Part shown: positions 16,980 through 25,619 of the stretch, in pieces
How positions within the stretch are numbered: the first letter of the stretch is position 1
Layout of the letters: each line of letters opens with the position of its first letter
NCBI RefSeq assembly: GCF_023515955.1
Contig: NZ_CP097322.1
Location: 6,248,501 to 6,312,500, forward strand
Length of the DNA stretch: 64,000 nt
Origin: Streptomyces sp. RerS4
Lineage (GTDB): Bacteria; Actinomycetota; Actinomycetes; Streptomycetales; Streptomycetaceae
Direction of reading: 5' to 3'
Position numbers and translations under genes: made by a program
The notes under the pieces: generated by a model
Database searches by the model: none
Told to the model about the DNA's origin: nothing
Seen by the model: the letters and a program-made list of their open reading frames with translations, nothing else

Positions 16980-17754
16980 CAACAACGCGAACAAGGTGCC
17001 CACCGTCATCGCGGACGAGGTCCACATCGTCTACCGCGTGAACACGGGCAGCTCCGGCAAGGGCAGCGCCACCGCGGCGCTGAGCAAGATACTCCGCCGC
17101 GGCAAGGGCGACGCCCCGGGCGTCCGCCGGGTGCACGCCGTACGCGGGGTCTCCTTCACCGCCTACCGCGGCGAGGCCATCGGCCTCATCGGCTCCAACG
17201 GCTCCGGCAAGTCGACCCTGCTGCGCGCCATCGCGGGCCTGCTGCCCTGCGAGTCCGGCAAGGTCTACACCGACGGCCAGCCCTCGCTGCTGGGCGTCAA
17301 CGCCGCGCTGATGAACGACCTCACCGGCGAGCGCAACGTCGTCCTCGGCGGTCTCGCGATGGGCATGACCCGCGAGCAGATCAAGGAGCGCTACCAGGAC
17401 ATCGTCGACTTCTCGGGCATCAACGAGAAGGGCGACTTCATCTCCCTGCCGATGCGCACCTACTCGTCGGGCATGGCCGCGCGCCTGCGCTTCTCGATCG
17501 CCGCCGCCAAGGACCACGACGTCCTGATGATCGACGAGGCGCTCGCCACCGGTGACCGCAAGTTCCAGGTCCGCTCCGAGGCGCGCATCCGCGAGCTGCG
17601 GGAGAAGGCCGGCACGGTCTTCCTGGTGAGCCACAACAACAACTCGATCCGCGACACCTGCAGCCGCGTGCTGTGGCTGGAAAAGGGCGAGCTGCTGATG
17701 GACGGACCGACCGAGGAAGTCGTCTCGGCGTACGAGAAGGCGACCAGCCACTGA
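16972..17754 (+). CDS. ABC exporter ATPase (TagH/Wzt-like)
   Basis: This 260-aa ATP-binding subunit has Walker A in GSNGSGKSTLLR, the signature YSSGMAARLRFSIA and Walker B VLMIDEALATGD, the last two being hallmark variants of the polysaccharide/teichoic acid exporter subfamily. A long insertion before Walker A (about residues 20-50) and a short C-terminus without a carbohydrate-binding domain make it TagH-short-like. It pairs with the preceding permease (8-bp overlap; GTG start) and ends the operon; a hairpin terminator follows 40 bp downstream. Confidence 0.9.
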   Translation: MADNNANKVPTVIADEVHIVYRVNTGSSGKGSATAALSKILRRGKGDAPGVRRVHAVRGVSFTAYRGEAIGLIGSNGSGKSTLLRAIAGLLPCESGKVYTDGQPSLLGVNAALMNDLTGERNVVLGGLAMGMTREQIKERYQDIVDFSGINEKGDFISLPMRTYSSGMAARLRFSIAAAKDHDVLMIDEALATGDRKFQVRSEARIRELREKAGTVFLVSHNNNSIRDTCSRVLWLEKGELLMDGPTEEVVSAYEKATSH

Positions 17755-17793
17755 CGGAGCCCCCGGTTCCGGCACCGCGCCGTATCGCCGCGC

Positions 17794-17824
17794 AGGCCCC
17801 CGCCGCTCCACGCGCCGGGGGCCT
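17794..17824 (+). terminator. Hairpin terminator after the exporter operon
   Basis: AGGCCCCCG (17794-17802) pairs perfectly with CGGGGGCCT (17816-17824) around a 13-base loop. It lies 40 bp after the ABC ATPase stop codon; there is no T tract, as is usual for Streptomyces hairpins. Confidence 0.6.
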
Positions 17825-18034
17825 CGGCACGGGCCGGCGACATTCCGGGGCGCCGCGGCCACCCGACAGTCCCTCGCGGTGTTGTACAGCGTAAGCTGGA
17901 CCAGTTCTCAATCGCGCCAAGAGGGGACGATTCCCCGCAGCCGGAAACCACCGGGTACTCCCCGGTAAAGTCCGGCGGCGTGTCCGAAATGGGATGACTT
18001 GGGTCGGCAGTGTAGAACGGGAGACGTGACGGCA
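17825..18034 (+). other. Intergenic region upstream of the hopanoid operon
   Basis: No gene is seen here apart from the small ORF starting at 18035. The sequence is less GC-rich than its surroundings between about 17880 and 18020 and is where the promoter of the 10-kb hopanoid operon should lie. I could not assign -35/-10 elements with confidence. Confidence 0.4.
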
Positions 18035-18100
18035 ATGGCTACGGGAATTCTGCGGCCCCCAGGCACAGTGGCCGTCCCCGCCCCGGGCGGCGGGCGGTGA
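18035..18100 (+). CDS. Possible 21-codon upstream ORF coupled to hpnC
   Basis: ATG 18035 opens a 21-codon frame whose TGA (18098-18100) overlaps the GTG start of hpnC as GTGA. A weak GGGAG lies about 11 bases upstream of the ATG. Because hpnC itself lacks a clear ribosome-binding site, ribosomes finishing this ORF may reinitiate there. The peptide has no recognisable features. Confidence 0.35.
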   Translation: MATGILRPPGTVAVPAPGGGR

Positions 18101-19107
18101 CCCCGGGGCACGGCCTCCGTCCCCGTCCCGACACGGACCCGGCACCTTTTTCGGACACGCACACGGACACGCACACGGACGCGCGCACGGACGCGGACAC
18201 GCGCACGGCCGCGGACGCCCCCGCGCGCGCCACCCTCGCCAAGGCGGCCTCGGAGAACTTCCCCGTCGCCCCCGCCTTCCTGCCGCGCGCCTGGCGCGAG
18301 GGCCTCATGGCCGTCTACGGGTTCGCCCGCCTCGTCGACGACATCGGCGACGGCGACCTCGCCCCGGGCGGCGGCGACGCCGTGCTGCTGGGCCTGGAGC
18401 CGGCCGCCGGCGACGACCGCCTCGCCATGCTCGACGCGCTCGAAGCCGACCTGAGGCGCGTCTTCGCCGCCACCGCCGGCCCCCCGCGTCACCCCCTGCT
18501 CCTGGCCCTCGCGCCCGTCGTCCGCGCGCACGGCCTGACCCCCGAGCCGTTCCTCGGGCTCATCGAGGCCAACCGCCAGGACCAGCGCGTGGCGCGCTAC
18601 GCGACGTACGGCGAGCTCCTCGACTACTGCGAGCTGTCCGCCAACCCCGTCGGCCGCCTCGTGCTCTCCCTCACCGGGACGAGCTCCCCCGAGCGGATCC
18701 GCCGCTCCGACGCCATCTGCACCGCCCTGCAGATCGTCGAGCACCTCCAGGACGTCGCCGAGGACCTCGACCGGGACCGGATCTACCTCCCCGCCGAGGA
18801 CATGCGCCGCTTCCACGTCGCCGAGCACGACCTGCGCGCCCCGTCCGCCGGTGCCTCCGTACGCGCCCTCGTCGCCTTCGAGGCCGAGCGCGCCCGCGCG
18901 CTCCTGGACGAGGGCACCCCGCTCGTCGCCGGCGTGCACGGCCGCCTGCGCCTGCTGCTCGCCGGCTTCGTGGGAGGCGGACGCGCGGCCCTGAAGGCCG
19001 TCTCGGCCGCCGGCTTCGACGTCCTTCCCGGCCCGCCCAAGTCCAGCCGCAGCGGTCTGCTCCGCGAGGTGGCCGCCGTCCTGCGCACCGCGCCGAGAAA
19101 GGGGTGA
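18097..19107 (+). CDS. hpnC: Presqualene/squalene-pathway synthase HpnC
   Basis: The 336-aa member of the squalene/phytoene synthase family carries the two Asp-rich substrate sites in RLVDDIGDG and DVAEDLDRDRIYLP. HpnC converts presqualene diphosphate to hydroxysqualene in the three-enzyme HpnCDE route from farnesyl diphosphate to squalene. The first 40 residues are a low-complexity stretch of repeated Asp-Thr/Ala-Arg-Thr absent from the family core, which begins near ATLAKAASENFPVA. GTG 18097 is the only start in the frame downstream of the TAG at 18013. It overlaps hpnD by GTGA. Confidence 0.9.
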   Translation: MTPGHGLRPRPDTDPAPFSDTHTDTHTDARTDADTRTAADAPARATLAKAASENFPVAPAFLPRAWREGLMAVYGFARLVDDIGDGDLAPGGGDAVLLGLEPAAGDDRLAMLDALEADLRRVFAATAGPPRHPLLLALAPVVRAHGLTPEPFLGLIEANRQDQRVARYATYGELLDYCELSANPVGRLVLSLTGTSSPERIRRSDAICTALQIVEHLQDVAEDLDRDRIYLPAEDMRRFHVAEHDLRAPSAGASVRALVAFEAERARALLDEGTPLVAGVHGRLRLLLAGFVGGGRAALKAVSAAGFDVLPGPPKSSRSGLLREVAAVLRTAPRKG

Positions 19108-20072
19108 GCCCGACCGTGGAGGGCCCCACACACGTGTCCGCACCGTCCGCTCCGGTCCTCGCCGCCTACAGCTACTGCGAGGCCGTCACCGGCGCGCAGG
19201 CGCGCAACTTCGCGTACGGCATCCGGCTGCTGCCCACCGACAAGCGGCAGGCGATGTCCGCGCTGTACGCGTTCTCGCGGCGCGTCGACGACATCGGCGA
19301 CGGCACCCTCGCGCCCGGGGCCAAGCTCGCCCGGCTGGAGGAGACCCGCGCCCTGCTCGGCCGGATCCGCGCGGAGGAGATCGAGGAGGACGACACCGAC
19401 CCGGTCGCCGTCGCCCTCGCGCACGCGGCACGCCGCTTCCCGATCCCCCTCGGGGGCCTCGACGAACTCATCGACGGCGTCCTGATGGACGTGCGCGGTC
19501 AGCAGTACGAGACCTGGGACGACCTCAAGCTCTACTGCCGCTGCGTCGCCGGCGCCATCGGACGACTCTCCCTCGGCGTGTTCGGCACCGTGCGCGGCGG
19601 AGCCCTCGGCGCCGACGCCGCCCGCGCCGACGAGTACGCCGACACCCTCGGCCTCGCCCTGCAACTCACCAACATCCTCAGGGACGTTCGAGAGGACGCG
19701 GGCAACGGACGCACCTACCTGCCCGCCGAGGACCTCGCCAAGTTCGGCTGCTCCGACGGCTTCGCCGACGGCCGGCTCCCCGCCGGATCGGACTTCGCCG
19801 GACTCGTCCACCACGAAGTCCGCCGCGCCCGCGCCCTGTTCGTCGAGGGCTACCGACTGCTGCCCATGCTCGACCGGCGCAGCGGCGCCTGCGTCGCCGC
19901 GATGGCCGGCATCTACCGGCGCCTGCTCGACCGCATCGAGCGCGAACCCGAGGCCGTCCTGCGCGGACGCGTCTCGCTGCCGCCGCACGAGAAGGCGTAC
20001 GTCGCCGTGCGCGGCCTGTCCGGTCTCGACGCCCGGACCATCTCCCGCCAGAGCGCCCGGAGGCGCACCTGA
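19104..20072 (+). CDS. hpnD: Presqualene diphosphate synthase HpnD
   Basis: This 322-aa trans-isoprenyl diphosphate synthase of the squalene/phytoene family has the first Asp-rich site in SRRVDDIGDG and the second in LRDVREDAGNGRTYLP. HpnD condenses two farnesyl diphosphates to presqualene diphosphate. GTG 19104 overlaps the hpnC stop as GTGA; GTG 19134 (MSAPSAPVL...) is an alternative start. The stop overlaps the start of the following small ORF as TGATG, so the operon is read without gaps. Confidence 0.92.
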   Translation: MSPTVEGPTHVSAPSAPVLAAYSYCEAVTGAQARNFAYGIRLLPTDKRQAMSALYAFSRRVDDIGDGTLAPGAKLARLEETRALLGRIRAEEIEEDDTDPVAVALAHAARRFPIPLGGLDELIDGVLMDVRGQQYETWDDLKLYCRCVAGAIGRLSLGVFGTVRGGALGADAARADEYADTLGLALQLTNILRDVREDAGNGRTYLPAEDLAKFGCSDGFADGRLPAGSDFAGLVHHEVRRARALFVEGYRLLPMLDRRSGACVAAMAGIYRRLLDRIEREPEAVLRGRVSLPPHEKAYVAVRGLSGLDARTISRQSARRRT

Positions 20073-20227
20073 TGCCCCGTACCGCACCCTGCGCCCCGTC
20101 GTCCTCCGCCGGCCGGGCAACCCGGGCGGCGCACGCCGCGTCTTCCCCCGAGGCGACGGGCCCGCGACCGACCGCGCCCGTCCGCCGGTCCGCCGGCGTG
20201 CCCGTCACCACCGGGGAGGGATCATGA
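20072..20227 (+). CDS. 51-aa ORF coupled on both sides, between hpnD and hpnE
   Basis: ATG 20072 overlaps the hpnD stop (TGATG) and the TGA at 20225-20227 overlaps the hpnE start (ATGA). The product is short and rich in Ala, Arg, Pro and Ser, without hydrophobic segments. Small proteins of uncertain function (annotated DUF6380 in some genomes) have been described at this point of Streptomyces hopanoid operons, but I cannot confirm membership from the residues. The double overlap is the main support for translation. Confidence 0.45.
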   Translation: MPRTAPCAPSSSAGRATRAAHAASSPEATGPRPTAPVRRSAGVPVTTGEGS

Positions 20228-21633
20228 GCACCGCAGATCGCGCCGCCGCCGACCGCGCCGCTGTCGACCGTACTGCCGTCGTCGTCGGCGGCGGCCTCGC
20301 CGGGGTCACCGCCGCGCTGGAACTCGCCGACGCCGGCCTGCGCGTGACCCTCCTCGAAGGGCGCCCGCGCCTGGGCGGGCTGGCGTTCTCCTTCAAGCGC
20401 GGCGACCTGACCATCGACAACGGCCAGCACGTCTACCTGCGCTGCTGCACCGCCTACCGCTGGTTCCTGGACCGCATCGACGGCGCCGCCCTCGCCCCCC
20501 TCCAGGACCGCCTCGACGTCCCCGTCCTCGACGTCGCCCACCCCGGCGGACCGCGCCTGGGCCGACTGCGCCGCAGCGCCCTGCCCGTACCGCTGCACCT
20601 GGCCGCCTCCCTGGCCCGCTACCCGCACCTGTCCCTCGCCGAGCGGGTGAGCGTCGGCCGCGCCGCCCTCGCGCTGCGCCGCCTCGACCCCGCCGACCCG
20701 GCGCTCGACGGCCTCGACTTCGCCACCTGGCTCGGCCGCTACGGACAGAGCCCGCGCACCATCGAGGCCCTGTGGGACCTCGTCGGCATCGCCACGCTCA
20801 ACGCCACCGCCGACCAGTCCTCGCTGGGCCTGGCCACCATGGTCTTCAAGACCGGCCTGCTCTCCGAGAACGGCGCCGCCGACATCGGCTGGGCCCGCGT
20901 CCCGCTCGGCGAACTCCACGACACCCTCGCCCGCAAGGCCCTCGACGCCGCCGGCGTCACCACCTCGCTGCGCGCCCGCGTCACCGCCATCTCCCGCACG
21001 GACGAGGGGAACTGGCGCGTCGACACCGAGGACGGCGCCCTCGACGCGGGCACCGTCGTCCTCGCCGTCCCCGCCCGCGAGGCCCACGGCCTGCTGCCCG
21101 GCGGCGCGCTCGCCGACCCCGACCGGCTCCTCGACATCGGCTCCGCCCCCATCCTGAACGTCCACGTCGTCTACGACCGCAAGGTCCTCAAGCGACCCTT
21201 CTTCGCCGCCCTCGGCACGCCCGTCCAATGGGTGTTCGACCGCACCGACTCCTCCGGCCTCACCGACGGCGGCCAGTACCTGGCCCTGTCCCAGTCCGCC
21301 GCGCAGGACGACATCGACGAGCCCGTCGCCGTCCTGCGCGCCAAGTACCTGCCCGAGCTGGAACGGCTGCTGCCCGCCGCGCGCGGCGCGAAGGTACGGG
21401 ACTTCTTCGTCACGCGCGAACGCACCGCCACCTTCGCCCCCACCCCGGGCGTCGGCCGGCTGCGCCCCGGCACCCGGACCGACACGCCGGGGCTGTACCT
21501 GGCCGGTGCCTGGACCGCCACCGGCTGGCCCGCGACCATGGAAGGCGCCGTCCGCAGCGGCCTCGACGCGGCCCACGCCGCGCTCGCCGCACTCGGCCGC
21601 CCCCGCGAACACCCTCTGCAGGAGGCGGTATGA
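20224..21633 (+). CDS. hpnE: Hydroxysqualene dehydroxylase HpnE
   Basis: The 469-aa FAD-dependent amine-oxidase-fold protein has the N-terminal dinucleotide motif VVVGGGLAGVTAALELADAG followed by the arginine-containing LLEGRPRLGGLAFSF, and the C-terminal FAD segment TPGLYLAGAWTATGWPATMEGAVRSG. HpnE reduces hydroxysqualene to squalene, the last step before cyclisation. ATG 20224 overlaps the upstream small ORF (ATGA) and GGGGAGG lies about 6 bases ahead. The stop overlaps the next start as ATGA. Confidence 0.92.
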   Translation: MSTADRAAADRAAVDRTAVVVGGGLAGVTAALELADAGLRVTLLEGRPRLGGLAFSFKRGDLTIDNGQHVYLRCCTAYRWFLDRIDGAALAPLQDRLDVPVLDVAHPGGPRLGRLRRSALPVPLHLAASLARYPHLSLAERVSVGRAALALRRLDPADPALDGLDFATWLGRYGQSPRTIEALWDLVGIATLNATADQSSLGLATMVFKTGLLSENGAADIGWARVPLGELHDTLARKALDAAGVTTSLRARVTAISRTDEGNWRVDTEDGALDAGTVVLAVPAREAHGLLPGGALADPDRLLDIGSAPILNVHVVYDRKVLKRPFFAALGTPVQWVFDRTDSSGLTDGGQYLALSQSAAQDDIDEPVAVLRAKYLPELERLLPAARGAKVRDFFVTRERTATFAPTPGVGRLRPGTRTDTPGLYLAGAWTATGWPATMEGAVRSGLDAAHAALAALGRPREHPLQEAV

Positions 21634-22787
21634 CGACGACCACGACCACCAGCACAACCGGCACAGCACGTACAGGAACCAGAGGAGAGCCAGTGAACCC
21701 CGGGAACCCGGCTGTCGAGAACACGGCTGCCAGTGTGGGCACGGCCGGCGCGGAGAAGGCGGACACCCTCGCCCTCCTGGAACGCGGCCGCACGCTGTCG
21801 ACGCCCGTGCTCCGCGCCGCAGTGGACCGGCTCGCGGCGCCGATGGACACCGTGGCCGCCTACCACTTCGGTTGGATCGACGCCCAGGGCAACCCCGCCG
21901 ACGGCGACGGCGGCAAGGCCGTCCGGCCCGCCCTCGCGCTGCTCTCCGCGGAGGCGGCGGGCGCGCCGGCCGAGGTGGGCATCCCCGGCGCCGTCGCCGT
22001 GGAACTCGTCCACAACTTCTCCCTGCTGCACGACGACCTGATGGACGGCGACGAGCAGCGCCGCCACCGCGACACCGTGTGGAAGGTGCACGGGCCGGCG
22101 CAGGCGATCCTGGTCGGCGACGCCCTCTTCGCCCTCGCCAACGAGGTGCTGCTCGAACTGGGCACCGTCGAGGCGGGCCGCGCCACCCGCCGGCTGACCA
22201 CCGCCAGCCGCAAGCTCATCGACGGCCAGGCCCAGGACATCTCCTACGAGCACCGCGAGCGCGTCAGCGTCGAGGAATGCCTGGAGATGGAAGGGAACAA
22301 GACCGGAGCCCTGCTCGCGTGCGCCGTGTCCATCGGCGCCGTGCTCGGCGGAGCGGACGACCGTACGGCCGACAAGCTGGAGGAGTACGGCTACCACCTC
22401 GGCCTCGCCTTCCAGGCGATCGACGACCTCCTCGGCATCTGGGGCGACCCGGACTCCACCGGCAAGCAGACCTGGAGCGACCTGCGCCAGCGCAAGAAGT
22501 CCCTGCCCGTGGTCGCCGCCCTCGCGGCGGGCGGACCCGCGTGCGAGGAGCTCGCCAAGCTGCTCGCGGCCGATGCCAAGAGCAACGACTTCGAGAACTT
22601 CTCCGAGGAGGAGTTCGCCCACAGGGCCGCGCTCATCGAGGCCGCCGGCGGCCGCCAGTGGACGGCCGACGAGGCCCGCCGCCAGCACGCCATCGCGATC
22701 CGCGCCCTGGACGACGTGGACATGCCGCAGCGGGTGCGCGAACAGCTCGTCGCGCTCGCCGACTTCGTTGTCGTGCGCAAGAGGTGA
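21630..22787 (+). CDS. Polyprenyl diphosphate synthase (farnesyl diphosphate-type)
   Basis: A 385-aa class I prenyltransferase with the first Asp-rich motif in LLHDDLMDGDEQRR and the second in AIDDLLGIWGD, both intact. Its place between hpnE and shc implies that it makes the farnesyl diphosphate used by HpnCDE. The N-terminal 60 residues are Thr/Gly-rich and variable. ATG 21630 gives an ATGA overlap with GGAGG five bases upstream; GTG 21693, also preceded by GAGGAGA, would give a 364-residue protein, and either may be used. Confidence 0.9.
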   Translation: MTTTTTTSTTGTARTGTRGEPVNPGNPAVENTAASVGTAGAEKADTLALLERGRTLSTPVLRAAVDRLAAPMDTVAAYHFGWIDAQGNPADGDGGKAVRPALALLSAEAAGAPAEVGIPGAVAVELVHNFSLLHDDLMDGDEQRRHRDTVWKVHGPAQAILVGDALFALANEVLLELGTVEAGRATRRLTTASRKLIDGQAQDISYEHRERVSVEECLEMEGNKTGALLACAVSIGAVLGGADDRTADKLEEYGYHLGLAFQAIDDLLGIWGDPDSTGKQTWSDLRQRKKSLPVVAALAAGGPACEELAKLLAADAKSNDFENFSEEEFAHRAALIEAAGGRQWTADEARRQHAIAIRALDDVDMPQRVREQLVALADFVVVRKR

Positions 22788-22903
22788 TCTCGGCCCGAAA
22801 GTGGATATGAATCGCGAGTCGCCGGCCGGCGCCGCCCCCTGACGGGCGCACCGGCCGACGGCGGACCCCAGCACAGCGAAGGACACTGTTCGAAGGGGAA
22901 GCC

Positions 22904-24946
22904 ATGACAGCGACGACCGACCCCGGCGGTGCGATGGCCGACGGCGCGGATCCGCACGAAGCACACACACCGGCCGGGGTGGCGGCCCCGGCCGCGCCCC
23001 CCGACGGCCCCGGCCTGCGCGCCGCCGTCGCGGACGCCGCCGAGCGCGCCGTCCGCGACCTGCTGGCCCGCCAGGACCCGGCCGGCTGGTGGAAGGGAGA
23101 CCTTCAGACCAACGTCACCATGGACGCCGAAGACCTGCTGCTGCGGCAGTTCCTCGGCATCCGCGACGCGGCCACCACCGAGGCCGCCGCCCGCTTCATC
23201 CGGGGCGAACAGCGCGCGGACGGCACGTGGGCGACCTTCCACGGCGGCCCGCCCGAACTCTCCGCCACCATCGAGGCGTACGTGGCCCTGCGCCTGGCGG
23301 GAGACCCGCCCGACGCCCCGCACATGACCCGCTCCTCGGCCTGGATCAGGGCTCACGGCGGGATCGCGAGCGCCCGGGTCTTCACCCGGATCTGGTTGGC
23401 CCTGTTCGGCTGGTGGAGCTGGGACCACCTGCCCGAACTCCCGCCCGAACTGGTCTTCCTGCCCCCCTGGGTGCCGCTCAACATCTACGACTTCGGGTGC
23501 TGGGCCCGCCAGACCATCGTCCCCCTCACCGTGGTCTCCGCCCTGCGGCCGGTGCGCCCCGCCCCCTTCGCCCTGGACGAGCTGCACACCGACGCCCGCA
23601 CCCCCTGTCCGGCCAAACCTTTGGCGAGCGCCACCAGTTGGGACGGCGTCTTCCAGCGGATGGACAGGGCCTTGCACCTGTACCGGCGCGTGGCCCCCCG
23701 CCGACTGCGCAGGGCCGCCATGGCCGCCGCGTCCCGCTGGATCATCGAGCGCCAGGAGAACGACGGCTGCTGGGGCGGCATTCAGCCGCCCGCCGTGTAC
23801 TCCGTCATCGCCCTGCACCTGCTCGGCTACGACCTCGGGCACCCCGTGATGCGGGCCGGCCTGGAGTCCCTCGATCGGTTCGCGGTGTGGCGCGAGGACG
23901 GCGCCCGGATGATCGAGGCCTGCCAGTCGCCCGTCTGGGACACCTGCCTGGCCGCCATCGCCCTCGCCGACGCGGGCCTGAGCCCCGACCACCCGGCCCT
24001 GCTCAAGGCCGCCGACTGGATGCTCGGCGAGGAGGTCCTCAAGCGCGGCGACTGGGCCGTCCGCCGCCCCGAACTCGCCCCGGGCGGCTGGGCGTTCGAG
24101 TTCCACAACGACAACTACCCCGATATCGACGACACCGCCGAGGTGGTCCTCGCGCTGCGCCGCGTCCGCCACCCCGAACCGGCCCGCGTCGAGGCGGCCA
24201 TCGCGCGGGGCGTGTCCTGGAACCTCGGGATGCAGTCGAGGAACGGCGCCTGGGGCGCCTTCGACGCCGACAACACCAGTACCCTCCCGAACCGGCTGCC
24301 CTTCTGCGACTTCGGGGAGGTCATCGACCCGCCCTCGGCCGACGTCACCGCCCACGTGGTGGAGATGCTCGCCGTCGAGGGCAAGGCCGCCGACCCCCGC
24401 ACCCGGCGCGGCATCGCCTGGCTGCTCGCCGAACAGGAGGCGGACGGCAGCTGGTTCGGCCGCTGGGGCACCAACTACGTCTACGGCGTCGGCTCGGTGC
24501 TCCCGGCGCTGACCACCGCCGGGATCGCCCCCTCCCACCCGGCGATCCGGCGGGCGGTGCGCTGGCTGGAATCCGTACAGAACGAGGACGGCGGCTGGGG
24601 CGAGGACCAACGCTCCTACCGGGACCGGTCCTGGGCGGGGAAGGGCGCCTCCACCGCCTCGCAGACCGCGTGGGCGCTGATGGCCCTGCTCTCGGCGGGG
24701 GAGCGGGACGGCAAGGCCGTCGAACGGGGTCTGGCGTACCTGGTGGACACCCAGCGCGCCGACGGCACCTGGGACGAGCCCCAGTTCACCGGCACCGGCT
24801 TCCCGTGGGACTTCTCCATCAACTACCACCTGTACCGCCAGGTGTTCCCCCTCACCGCACTCGGCCGCTACCTCCACGGGGAACCCTTCGTCCCCGCGGG
24901 CAGACATGCCGACGCGGCCCTGTCCCCGGCCGGGGAGGTCTCGTGA
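22904..24946 (+). CDS. shc: Squalene-hopene cyclase
   Basis: The 680-aa monotopic membrane triterpene cyclase has the protonating DIDD motif in NYPDIDDTAE (about residue 406) and several QW repeats (e.g. RQENDGCWGG, SRNGAWGAF, EQEADGSWFGRWG, VQNEDGGWGED, TQRADGTWDE). It cyclises squalene to hopene and diplopterol on the cytoplasmic membrane. Length and motif content are normal. A 116-bp gap separates it from the prenyl synthase gene, the largest in the operon. The stop overlaps hpnG as GTGA. Confidence 0.96.
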   Translation: MTATTDPGGAMADGADPHEAHTPAGVAAPAAPPDGPGLRAAVADAAERAVRDLLARQDPAGWWKGDLQTNVTMDAEDLLLRQFLGIRDAATTEAAARFIRGEQRADGTWATFHGGPPELSATIEAYVALRLAGDPPDAPHMTRSSAWIRAHGGIASARVFTRIWLALFGWWSWDHLPELPPELVFLPPWVPLNIYDFGCWARQTIVPLTVVSALRPVRPAPFALDELHTDARTPCPAKPLASATSWDGVFQRMDRALHLYRRVAPRRLRRAAMAAASRWIIERQENDGCWGGIQPPAVYSVIALHLLGYDLGHPVMRAGLESLDRFAVWREDGARMIEACQSPVWDTCLAAIALADAGLSPDHPALLKAADWMLGEEVLKRGDWAVRRPELAPGGWAFEFHNDNYPDIDDTAEVVLALRRVRHPEPARVEAAIARGVSWNLGMQSRNGAWGAFDADNTSTLPNRLPFCDFGEVIDPPSADVTAHVVEMLAVEGKAADPRTRRGIAWLLAEQEADGSWFGRWGTNYVYGVGSVLPALTTAGIAPSHPAIRRAVRWLESVQNEDGGWGEDQRSYRDRSWAGKGASTASQTAWALMALLSAGERDGKAVERGLAYLVDTQRADGTWDEPQFTGTGFPWDFSINYHLYRQVFPLTALGRYLHGEPFVPAGRHADAALSPAGEVS

Positions 24947-25614
24947 CCGGCGAGGCCGGCAGCTGTGCCCCGCTGCTGATCGCCTGCGCGCTGCGCATCG
25001 AGCGGGCGGCCCTGAGCGGCGCGGCCCGCACGGCCCGCGAGGCGGGCGGCCCGACCGCGTCCGTCCTGCGGACCGGGATGGGCCCGCGCGCCGCCGAGCG
25101 GGCGCTCACCGAGGCCCTGCGGCGGCCGGGGATGGAAAGGGCCGCCGTCCTCGCGACCGGCTTCTGCGCGGGCCTGGTTCCCGGCATGCACCCCGGCGAC
25201 CTGTTCGTCGCCGAGGCGATCCGCGACCCCCGGGGCTCGGTGACCTGCACCGGGACCGCGCTGCTCGCCGAGGCGCTGGCCCGCGCCGCGCCCGGCCGCA
25301 CCGTGCACCTCGGCGTACTGACCGGCTCCGACCACGTCGTCCGCGGCCAGGAGCGCGAGCGGCTGCGCGCCACCGGCGCCCTCGCGGTCGACATGGAGTC
25401 CGCGGCCACCCTGTGGACCGCCACCCGGGGCGGCCGTTCCCCTTCGGAGGGAGGACGTCCGGTTGCGGCCGTCCGGGTGATCGTGGACGCTCCGGAGCAT
25501 GAGCTCGTCCGTATCGGCACGGTTCGCGGTGGAATATCTGCCTTCCGTGTGTTGCGTGGCTTACTGCCCGCGTTTCATGACTGGCACCGTTCGTTGCTGC
25601 TCCCCAGGAGGTGA
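24943..25614 (+). CDS. hpnG: HpnG-type adenosylhopane nucleosidase/phosphorylase
   Basis: The 223-aa protein belongs to the nucleoside phosphorylase (MTA/SAH nucleosidase-like) family: LRTGMGPRAA near residue 43, LATGFCAGLVPGMHPGDLFVA, and the ribose-binding VDMESAAT segment. HpnG removes adenine from adenosylhopane to give ribosylhopane. GTG 24943 overlaps the shc stop as GTGA. The end of this gene contains the ribosome-binding site of hpnH. Confidence 0.88.
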   Translation: MTGEAGSCAPLLIACALRIERAALSGAARTAREAGGPTASVLRTGMGPRAAERALTEALRRPGMERAAVLATGFCAGLVPGMHPGDLFVAEAIRDPRGSVTCTGTALLAEALARAAPGRTVHLGVLTGSDHVVRGQERERLRATGALAVDMESAATLWTATRGGRSPSEGGRPVAAVRVIVDAPEHELVRIGTVRGGISAFRVLRGLLPAFHDWHRSLLLPRR

Positions 25615-25619
25615 GCCAG

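Noticed and set aside
18130..18225. DNA repeat region as a separate element
   Set aside because: The CACGGACACG-type repetition is in frame within hpnC and encodes its Asp-Thr-rich N-terminus; it has no ends or target duplication.
19678..24907. Two very long minus-strand frames (663 and 838 codons) across hpnD-shc
   Set aside because: They run through five clearly real hopanoid genes and their translations have no domain-like pattern.
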